Shown in pieces: positions 8,159-13,979 of a stretch of DNA of 64,000 nucleotides. Origin of the DNA: Hippasteria phrygiana (lineage: Eukaryota > Echinodermata > Asteroidea > Valvatida > Goniasteridae); assembly GCA_037893225.1 (NCBI GenBank), contig JAZGUH010000697.1, positions 124,001 to 188,000 on the forward strand. The letters are read 5' to 3'. Within the stretch, counting starts at the first letter, position 1; the number at the start of each line of letters is the position of its first letter. The translations under genes were made by a program, and so were the position numbers. Below the pieces are notes generated by a model. The model worked only from the letters and a program-made list of their open reading frames with translations. It searched no databases and was not told the DNA's origin.

Positions 8159-8794
8159 ATGCATAAAACGTTTCCAAAAACACCACACTGCGCGATAGTT
8201 TGCGGTAGGACTAATTCGGGTCAAACCAAATATATTTTAGATCTATTAGAAACTGAGTATAAAGATCACTTTGAAAAGATCGTAGTTATTTGTCCTACGT
8301 TGAGCAACAACAAGACATATCGCGAGAGACGTTGGTTGTGGTCAGACCCCGAGATATACCCATGCGATTTAGAGGTAGAAAAGGTGACCCTCAACGAAGC
8401 TTTAGCATTTTATAGAGCTCGATTTAAAGGATCGCACGTTCTATTTTTGATAGACGATTGTAGCTCGGAACAAGACATAAAATATCGTAAGGCGGCGCTC
8501 GGTAAAAACACTTGCGTTTTAACGAAATTAGCGTTTAGCGGTAGGCACGACAATCACTACTGTTGGTTGATGACTCAAAAGTATAATTGCGTAATGACAG
8601 ATTTTAGAGCTCAAACTGCATTTGTCGTATTGTTCTATTGCAAAGATAAAAATAGTTTCGATTCATGCCTCGATGAAAATGATGCGGTGCCTTTAGAAGA
8701 AAGATCGAGAATTAAAAAGATTTTAAGAGACACCCCTTTTAGTAAATTATTGGTAAAAACTGATCCTCCAGTCTGTTGGCAGTTGATCTATTAG
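8159..8794 (+). CDS. ATP: FtsK/HerA-type genome-packaging ATPase with altered Walker A
   Basis: This is a 211-aa P-loop ATPase expected to drive DNA into the capsid. The Walker A region is at residues 16-23 (GRTNSGQT), where position 22, normally the catalytic lysine, is Gln (codon CAA at 8222-8224). The Walker B motif is VLFLIDDCSS with D99/D100 (8453-8458). Downstream are the family-like segments LAFSGRHDNHYCWLMTQKY, which carries the sensor-like Gln, and DFRAQTAFVV. The length fits Polinton and virophage ATPases. It starts 25 bases after the capsid gene stop, in AAGCAATG rather than the TAAAATG context of its neighbours. Loss of the lysine predicts a defect in ATP hydrolysis, unless another residue substitutes or the base is an assembly error. 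The stop codon overlaps the first base pairs of the 11-bp repeat array. Confidence 0.85.
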   Translation: MHKTFPKTPHCAIVCGRTNSGQTKYILDLLETEYKDHFEKIVVICPTLSNNKTYRERRWLWSDPEIYPCDLEVEKVTLNEALAFYRARFKGSHVLFLIDDCSSEQDIKYRKAALGKNTCVLTKLAFSGRHDNHYCWLMTQKYNCVMTDFRAQTAFVVLFYCKDKNSFDSCLDENDAVPLEERSRIKKILRDTPFSKLLVKTDPPVCWQLIY

Positions 8795-9001
8795 ATAACT
8801 GTTAGATGATCTATAGATACCTGTTAGATACCTGTTAGATGATTTGTAGATGATTTATAGATAACTGATAGGTACCTATTAGATAACTGATAGATACCTG
8901 TTAGATACCTGTTAGATACCTGTTAGATAACTGTTAAATACCTGATAGATAACTGTTAGATGATCTATAGATAACTAATAGATGATCTACAGATTATCTA
9001 G
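8793..9001 (+). repeat. 11-bp minisatellite, 19 contiguous units
   Basis: Starting inside the ATPase stop codon, 19 units of 11 bp follow one another without a single indel. The consensus is AGATACCTGTT or AGATAACTGTT, with an AGATGATCTAT subtype. The 209 bp fill the gap before the next possible start at 9015. A period of 11 bp cannot encode a repeat in one frame and brings recurrent stops. It is close to one turn of B-DNA, so each unit presents the same face. It may be a slippage product or a phased protein-binding or bending array (origin, enhancer or packaging signal). Confidence 0.93.
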
Positions 9002-9014
9002 TCATCTATAAAAT

Positions 9015-9233
9015 ATGATAGAATATCTAGACCTATTATTAAAACTAGTAATAGCCATCAACTTATCTTTATTTTCTTACGATTATATTTCTTGTAGAAA
9101 TAAGATTAAAAAATATAGTTCTATTTTAAATGAGCAAGTCGATAGAATCTCTAAGCACGTTATCTCAAGAACCCGTAGCTGCTACACCCACGACAATAGC
9201 GACGATCCCAGAAGCAACTATATCCAAAAATAG
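9015..9233 (+). CDS. Possible small membrane protein (72 aa)
   Basis: This small frame starts in TATAAAATATG directly after the 11-bp array. The first ~25 residues (LDLLLKLVIAINLSLF) form a plausible transmembrane segment followed by a polar tail. It overlaps the start of the 231-aa gene by 104 bases in another frame; the C-terminal third therefore lies over that gene and looks like random polar sequence. I recognise no family. It may be a real small gene or leader ORF, or chance. The TATAAAA-rich context is the main support. Confidence 0.3.
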   Translation: MIEYLDLLLKLVIAINLSLFSYDYISCRNKIKKYSSILNEQVDRISKHVISRTRSCYTHDNSDDPRSNYIQK

Positions 9234-9825
9234 ACTTTTGGGTGTAGTTGCTTCCGGTGATTCTAAAAAATATTTCGGTAAAGAATACTCCGTCAATGAA
9301 ATAGAGGGATTGACTGTGGAAAAACAAGAAAAGCTATATAAAAGATACGAAGCCAAGCTCGGTAAAGAAATGATAGTCAGTTTGGGGAGTTGCGTGTTGA
9401 CCTGTTACGCAAAAGCTTTAGGCGCGACTTTGCCGCTGGCTTCGCCATTCGGTTATAAACTTTGTTTAGATTCCGAAGAAGCCCTTATCAACGACCTAGA
9501 AAAAGACCCCGTTATTTCTAGCAGCTTGTCCAGTTTACTTTGCGAAGTGCATTATAATTATGGGGTTTATTTATCTCCTTTGGTGGCTATGTTGATCACG
9601 ACTAAACATTTACAGGTAGATAGTAGTAGTAATATAACAACAAATAATAGTAGTACTATTATAAAAGATGAGCCTAGAAACGACAACGACGGATCAAGTA
9701 GCAGAGACCCCACAGCCTCCCCAAGAGACACCCCAAGAGCCGGCTCTGCCTCCCCAAGAGTCTCCCCAAGAGCCGACTCAGCCGGCTCTATCAAGAGTCA
9801 CAAAAAAAAGAGCAAAAGACCCTAA
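9130..9825 (+). CDS. Conserved element protein with basic Ser/Pro/Arg tail (231 aa)
   Basis: I know no function for this protein. After a Ser/Thr-rich leader (about 1-30) comes a globular core with KKYFGKEYSVNEIEGL, KLYKRYEAKLGKEM and NDLEKDPVISSSLSS, then YGVYLSPLVAMLITT. This order of motifs resembles recurrent unannotated proteins I associate with animal Polinton-like elements (not verified). From about residue 170 it becomes a low-complexity Ser/Asn stretch, then a basic SPR-repeat tail ending KSHKKKSKRP, which could bind nucleic acid or direct nuclear import. The start ATG is in TTTTAAATGA. The last 158 bases overlap the next gene in a different frame, so the basic tail and the neighbour's Pro/Glu-rich N-terminus come from the same DNA. 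Confidence 0.65.
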   Translation: MSKSIESLSTLSQEPVAATPTTIATIPEATISKNRLLGVVASGDSKKYFGKEYSVNEIEGLTVEKQEKLYKRYEAKLGKEMIVSLGSCVLTCYAKALGATLPLASPFGYKLCLDSEEALINDLEKDPVISSSLSSLLCEVHYNYGVYLSPLVAMLITTKHLQVDSSSNITTNNSSTIIKDEPRNDNDGSSSRDPTASPRDTPRAGSASPRVSPRADSAGSIKSHKKKSKRP

Positions 9826-10093
9826 AAGAGTAGAGCAAGGTAAAAAACTGGCCGAAAGAAACAGAAAGATGAAAGAACAAATACAAAAAATGCAAAGTAT
9901 AGAAGAAGAGCAAACGCCAGCGCTAACGATGAGAGATATTCCGAGCTGGGGATACGCTATAATTGGTTTGGCTGTTTTATCGCTAGGATATCTCGCGTTT
10001 AAAAAGAGTAAACCTGTAGATACACAGCGAGACGTAGTGGTACAGACCGCAACTTCAACCCCTAAAGTTGAAGAACTATTAGAAATGGAATAA
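9668..10093 (+). CDS. Pro/Glu-rich protein with C-terminal transmembrane segment (141 aa)
   Basis: The N-terminal ~50 residues are Pro/Gln/Glu repeats (PPQETPQEP) encoded by repeated CCCCAAGAG-type DNA that overlaps the tail of the 231-aa gene in another frame. A Lys/Arg/Glu-rich helical region follows (about 45-80), then a transmembrane segment (WGYAIIGLAVLSLGYLAF) with KKSK after it and a ~25-residue polar tail. The GYLAF anchor resembles the C-terminal anchors of the 574-aa and 137-aa proteins. The start context is TATAAAAGATG. The non-overlapping two-thirds has no stops, and its membrane segment supports a real gene. The function is unknown. Confidence 0.65.
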   Translation: MSLETTTTDQVAETPQPPQETPQEPALPPQESPQEPTQPALSRVTKKRAKDPKRVEQGKKLAERNRKMKEQIQKMQSIEEEQTPALTMRDIPSWGYAIIGLAVLSLGYLAFKKSKPVDTQRDVVVQTATSTPKVEELLEME

Positions 10094-10124
10094 ATAAAAA
10101 AAATAAAATATTTGTACAAGTAAA

Positions 10125-10358
10125 ATGGATACGAAGAACGTTGCAAATACTCTTTATCACGGTGCTGTGTTGAGTTTGTTGACCGTAGGTTATACTATGT
10201 TGAGTAAAAAACTTTTGAAAATTAAGCCCGCCGATTTAGGAAAGTTAGACGTAGAAGATACGGTTAAAATCACCGCTACGGTAGGTAGCGCTCTAGCTAC
10301 TCAGACTTGGTTGGTGAGCCAAGGAATAATTCCTCAGAATGTAATAAATACTACGTAA
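10125..10358 (+). CDS. Small conserved element protein (77 aa)
   Basis: A hydrophobic N-terminal half (LYHGAVLSLLTVGYTML) is followed by a KKLLKIKPADLGKLDVEDTVKI segment and a second weakly hydrophobic stretch ending in QGIIPQNV. I recall closely similar small proteins beside Polinton-like genes but cannot name a function. The start ATG lies in GTAAAATGG; 31 bases separate it from the previous stop. It is probably membrane-associated. Confidence 0.65.
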   Translation: MDTKNVANTLYHGAVLSLLTVGYTMLSKKLLKIKPADLGKLDVEDTVKITATVGSALATQTWLVSQGIIPQNVINTT

Positions 10359-10360
10359 AA

Positions 10361-10386
10361 TATAAAATATACGACTTTATAAAATG
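10361..10386 (+). promoter_or_regulatory. Start-proximal promoter-like motif of the 476-aa gene
   Basis: TATAAAATATAC at 10361 precedes a TTATAAAATG start. The whole 26-bp arrangement recurs before the next gene at 11822-11847 with the same 23-bp distance from TATAAAA to the ATG and only two differences. Conservation of sequence and spacing argues for a shared promoter. Confidence 0.6.
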
Positions 10387-11814
10387 GCTGAAGGTGGAGA
10401 AGAGGTTCCTATGAATGAAATGGGTCGAGAAGACAAACGAGAAGACGACAATGTCGATGATGATGATTTTGAAGATGCCAATGACGACGATGATGGCACC
10501 ATAAAGGGCCCCGACTATGATTATGAATTGGATAGATTGGCCGAACCACAACCGCCTGAGACGATTGATGAAGCTGGTAATATTATAGATAAATATCGCG
10601 ATATGCATAAAGAAGGTTTAGCTAATGATTTTTATAATCATTGGGAGGGAGATCTACCAGGGGAAAGATTAGCCTTAATTAGACCAAAACTCATTAGGTA
10701 CGAACTTTTTACTAAAAATGAAAACGGTACTTACTTCAACGGTGTTAGATTGACTAGTAAAGTTCATTTCGATAGATTTATAGCTAGATCGACGTTAAAA
10801 AAAAACTTTAACGAGAAGTTTCCAGGCGGAAACTTTATTAAATTTTTTAAAGAAGATTTGGGTTTATTAACGACTGATGAATTTAATTTGCTAGAGGCTG
10901 AGGAAACTATAGATTTAGCGTACGATCGCTATGTCACTCCAAGACGAATGGTTGAGATAACTAACAATGTGATTGACAACCTGGATCGTATGTATGGCCC
11001 TGAAATAGATCCCGAATATGATCCTGAAACCGGCAGATATACAATTCCTTCCTCTCAACCGATACCAGTAGATGCTCAAGCGCAAACTGATGGGTTAAAT
11101 TATAGAGAACTTGAAGGTTTAGATCAAAAACTACAAATTCTCAAAGGTAGTTTAGAATTAAATATAGCCGAAAAGGATAGGTTAAATGATGTAATTGAGA
11201 AAATGAAAGTAGCCTTAGGTAAAGAAAAAGATGCTTATAAGAGACGTATTCTGCTTGATGAATTAAGAGGTTACAGAGATGATAGAGCGGCTAGAACTGA
11301 GGCAATAAAAAGCAATATGAATATTATCACAAGCCAATTCGATAGAATCAAACAAACGAAGGATAGAGTATTAGGACGCGATATCTCGCTAAGAGAAAAG
11401 ATTAGAATTCTGTTTCGAGAACAGGGTGTGACAATAGTTACTATATTGTACGCGTTTTCTATAACTATAGGTGCGATCGTTGCTTCTTTGGTGGCGGCTA
11501 TTGGTGGCGGCGGTTCGGCGGCAGCACCAGCTGCTGCGGCGGTTATTCCTGCTCCGACCCCCGTTACTCCTACACCTAAGCCCGGAGGTAACGTGAAAGA
11601 TTGGATAAGTAATCATTTAAAAAACTTGGCTAATTTGCTAAAAAAGCTCGGGGGTAAGTTATTAGTCGCTTTACCGGGTATTTTGGGTGCTATCGCGAGT
11701 TGGTTGTTTACGTTGTTAAGTAAATCGGTCGGTTGGCTGGCGGAGCATGTGTGGGCGTTATTGGTGGGTGTTGGTACTTTGATACTAGTATACATGCAAA
11801 AAAATTTAAAATAA
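10384..11814 (+). CDS. 476-aa protein: acidic N-terminus, coiled coil, amphipathic/hydrophobic membrane-active C-terminus
   Basis: Residues 1-~60 are very acidic (runs of Asp/Glu). A mixed region follows, then a long charged helical stretch (about 235-335) with coiled-coil character. A hydrophobic segment (GVTIVTILYAFSITIGAIVASLVAAI) leads to a Gly/Ala/Pro linker. The last ~80 residues alternate amphipathic helices (VKDWISNHLKNLANLLKKL) with very hydrophobic ones (LPGILGAIASWLFTLL, WALLVGVGTLILVYM). I recall near-identical C-terminal regions in unannotated invertebrate proteins. The layout would fit a membrane-disrupting or membrane-anchored virion protein, comparable in role to adenovirus protein VI; this is inference from composition. 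The start is ATAAAATGG, after a promoter-like motif shared with the next gene. Confidence 0.7.
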   Translation: MAEGGEEVPMNEMGREDKREDDNVDDDDFEDANDDDDGTIKGPDYDYELDRLAEPQPPETIDEAGNIIDKYRDMHKEGLANDFYNHWEGDLPGERLALIRPKLIRYELFTKNENGTYFNGVRLTSKVHFDRFIARSTLKKNFNEKFPGGNFIKFFKEDLGLLTTDEFNLLEAEETIDLAYDRYVTPRRMVEITNNVIDNLDRMYGPEIDPEYDPETGRYTIPSSQPIPVDAQAQTDGLNYRELEGLDQKLQILKGSLELNIAEKDRLNDVIEKMKVALGKEKDAYKRRILLDELRGYRDDRAARTEAIKSNMNIITSQFDRIKQTKDRVLGRDISLREKIRILFREQGVTIVTILYAFSITIGAIVASLVAAIGGGGSAAAPAAAAVIPAPTPVTPTPKPGGNVKDWISNHLKNLANLLKKLGGKLLVALPGILGAIASWLFTLLSKSVGWLAEHVWALLVGVGTLILVYMQKNLK

Positions 11815-11821
11815 TAAGTAG

Positions 11822-11847
11822 TATAAAATATACTACTCTATAAAATG
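11822..11847 (+). promoter_or_regulatory. Start-proximal promoter-like motif of the 213-aa gene
   Basis: TATAAAATATAC followed by ACTCTATAAAATG. It matches the motif at 10361-10386 in 24 of 26 positions, with identical spacing to the start codon, in a gap of only 30 bp between genes. Confidence 0.6.
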
Positions 11848-12486
11848 ACCGCAGAATCCGTTTACCCTAAATTGCCTGATTATAGTGCACCTATAGAAAC
11901 GAACGAGTCTTCAGTCTTTAGGTTAAATAAAATCGAACGAGTGCAAAAAGAGATATCTAACGAGAGAGATAAGAGAGAACGGTTGCACAAAAAGTATAAT
12001 AAAATTATTACCTGTTTATCTAACGCAGAGACCGTTATGGAATGTTTAGGTGCTTTATCCGGCACAATAGGCATAGTCAGCGTTGTAGGTGTCATTAGTA
12101 TACCTATAGGCGTAGTGTTAGAAGGATTAGCTATAGGATGCGTGGGTGTAAGTTTGGTATTAAAACGATTTAGTAAAAAGTTTAGAGGTAAAGCTAAGAA
12201 ACACGATGAGATTAGAGTAGTAGCAGAAACAAAATTAAATACGATAAATGAATTGGTGTCTCAGGCTGTAGATGATGGTGATGTAAGTCACGAAGAATTT
12301 ACTTTGATTAACGATGAATTAAACAAGTTTAATGGAATGAAAGAAGCTATTAGGACACAAACTAAAGCGAGAGAAGAGTCTGTTTCTAACCAAAAAGAAA
12401 TAGACGATGAGGTCAAAAAGAAAGTGGTCGAGCTTCTAGCGAAAGAAAAAAAAGATCTTATCGCAAAACTTACAACTTTAAATTAG
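11845..12486 (+). CDS. 213-aa protein with membrane hairpin and helical C-terminal domain
   Basis: A polar N-terminus with a helix (about 30-55) is followed by a long glycine-containing hydrophobic hairpin (about 65-110: ALSGTIGIVSVVGVISIPIGVVLEGLAIG...) and a basic stretch (KRFSKKFRGKAKK). A soluble helical domain follows with NELVSQAVDDGDVSHEEF, which resembles a helix-turn-helix seen in recurrent unannotated element proteins (memory only). The start ATG lies in ATAAAATGA. The reading frame ends at TAG (12484-12486), 30 bases after an eight-A run (12446-12453). In the -1 frame the sequence stays open to 12605 and carries PPSY and PSAP motifs, so this C-terminus may be a frameshifted or alternative end. 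Confidence 0.65.
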   Translation: MTAESVYPKLPDYSAPIETNESSVFRLNKIERVQKEISNERDKRERLHKKYNKIITCLSNAETVMECLGALSGTIGIVSVVGVISIPIGVVLEGLAIGCVGVSLVLKRFSKKFRGKAKKHDEIRVVAETKLNTINELVSQAVDDGDVSHEEFTLINDELNKFNGMKEAIRTQTKAREESVSNQKEIDDEVKKKVVELLAKEKKDLIAKLTTLN

Positions 12487-12605
12487 TCATAGCTAAAGAG
12501 TACGAGTGTGATTCTAACGTGAATAGAGATGAGCCTCCTAGCTACACAAGTGCTCAAGAGAGTTTAGAGACTAGGCCTAGCGCTCCTTGCAAAGAGCAGT
12601 TGTAA
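12453..12605 (+). other. Open -1-frame extension carrying PPSY and PSAP late-domain motifs
   Basis: Relative to the 213-aa gene, the -1 frame is open from about 12411 to a TAA at 12603-12605 but has no ATG. It could be translated only through a -1 shift (for example at the A-run 12446-12453), after splicing, or in an ancestor without an indel. It encodes a Pro/Ser-rich tail containing PPSY (12534-12545) and PSAP (12576-12587). These are the known PPxY and P(S/T)AP short motifs that recruit NEDD4-type ligases and TSG101/ESCRT-I. Having both in a ~50-codon tail immediately after a membrane protein is unlikely to be chance. Confidence 0.5.
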
Positions 12606-12631
12606 TTAGTAACGCAGTAGATCTATGTAAT

Positions 12632-12680
12632 GCAAAAAAACCCTCACCTCTACACTCAGTAGAGATGAGGGTTTTTTTGC
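12632..12680 (+). terminator. Long hairpin with A/T-tract ends after the last element gene
   Basis: The inverted repeat has 22-bp arms (GCAAAAAAACCCTC... and its complement) with one mismatch and a 5-base loop (ACTCA). It lies 27 bases after the TAA at 12605. It ends in a T7 tract, so it looks like a bidirectional terminator. Bacteria use such structures, and hairpins also mark transcript 3' ends in some giant viruses. In this eukaryotic context a transcript-end or cruciform role is inference. Confidence 0.6.
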
Positions 12681-12932
12681 CTTGTGACAAATCATGTTTT
12701 GCCTTTTTCGCCCGGGCGCCCTGGTGATTTCGTACGCTTGTGGGATATGGAAAAAACTTTTTATTTTCTTGATTTTGTGATAATTTTGGTGTGTAGTACC
12801 CCAGCAAAATTTTGGGCGATTTTTGGGGCTATTTTGTTTCAAAAAATTTTGACGTATGTATACACAGCAAAATTAGAGAGAAAAGTGAAAAAACAAGAAA
12901 TGACATAGAACCGGCAATTTGCATACTACTAC
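12681..12932. other. Non-coding junction between element genes and satellite array
   Basis: No gene is supported here. The 252 bp contain a GC-rich palindrome (GCCCGGGC near 12709), T-rich stretches, and two CAGCAAAATT copies (about 12803 and 12867). Just before the first clear satellite unit there is TGACAT...GCCGGAAAG, possibly a badly diverged satellite unit. The right terminus of the element should lie near here, but no terminal inverted repeat can be assigned because the left end is outside the window. Confidence 0.5.
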
Positions 12933-13979
12933 GCCGGAAAGAAAATAAACATTGCGAGGTTTGAATTTTCTCCACAAGTTTTAACTCTAAGAAGCCGCCG
13001 ATAATTGCAACATGTAGCGCCAGATCTAAGCTATCCATACATGTCAAAATTACTGAATTTGGTTGATATTTCATGCAATTATGAATGAGTAAAGCAAGTC
13101 ATATCCTAGGGAATTTGACAGGCATGGAGCAATAAATAGAAGGTAATATGTACACAGATGTTGGCCGGAAAGAAAATAAACATTGCGAGGTTTGAATTTT
13201 CTCCACAAGTTTTAACTCTAAGAAGCCGCCGATAATTGCAACATGTAGCGCCAGATCTAAGCTATCCATACATGTCAAAATTACTGAATTTGGTTGATAT
13301 TTCATGCAATTATGAATGAGTAAAGCAAGTCCATACCCCAGGGAATTTGACATGCATGGAGCAATAAATAGACGGTAACATGTACACAGATGTTGGCCGG
13401 AAAGAAAATAAACATTGCGAGGTTTGAATTTTCTCCACAAGTTTTAACTCTGGGAAGCCGCCGATAATTGCAACATGTAGCGCCAGATCTAAGCTATCCA
13501 TACATGTCAACATTACTGAATTTGGTTGATATTTCATGCAATTATGAATGAGTAAAGCAAGTCCATACCCCAGGGAATTTGACATGCATGGAGCAATAAA
13601 TAGACGGTAACATGTACACAGATGTTGGCCGGAAAGAAAATAAACATTGCGAGGTTTGAATTTTCTCCACAAGTTTTAACTCTAAGAAGCCGCCGATAAT
13701 TGCAACATGTAGCGCCAGATCTAAGCTATCCATACATGTCAAAATTACTGAATTTGGTTGATATTTCATGCAATTATGAATGAGTAAAGCAAGTCCATAC
13801 CCCAGGGAATTTGACATGCATGGAGCAATAAATAGACGGTAACATGTACACAGATGTTGGCCGGAAAGAAAATAAACATTGCGAGGTTTGAATTTTCTCC
13901 ACAAGTTTTAACTCTAAGAAGCCGCCGATAATTGCAACATGTAGCGCCAGATCTAAGCTATCCATACATGTAAAAATTA

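Noticed and set aside
8793..9001. CRISPR or coding repeat at the 11-bp array
   Set aside because: There are no spacers, and an 11-bp period changes frame with every unit and brings stops.
10351..10608. Minus-strand 85-codon hydrophobic frame
   Set aside because: It is antisense to the acidic, Asp-rich N-terminus of the 476-aa gene; hydrophobic codons opposite GAT/GAC runs explain it.
12577..12908. Small frames around the hairpin and junction (76-78 codons, both strands)
   Set aside because: They run through the inverted repeat and low-complexity sequence, with no recognisable domain or membrane pattern and no A-rich start context.
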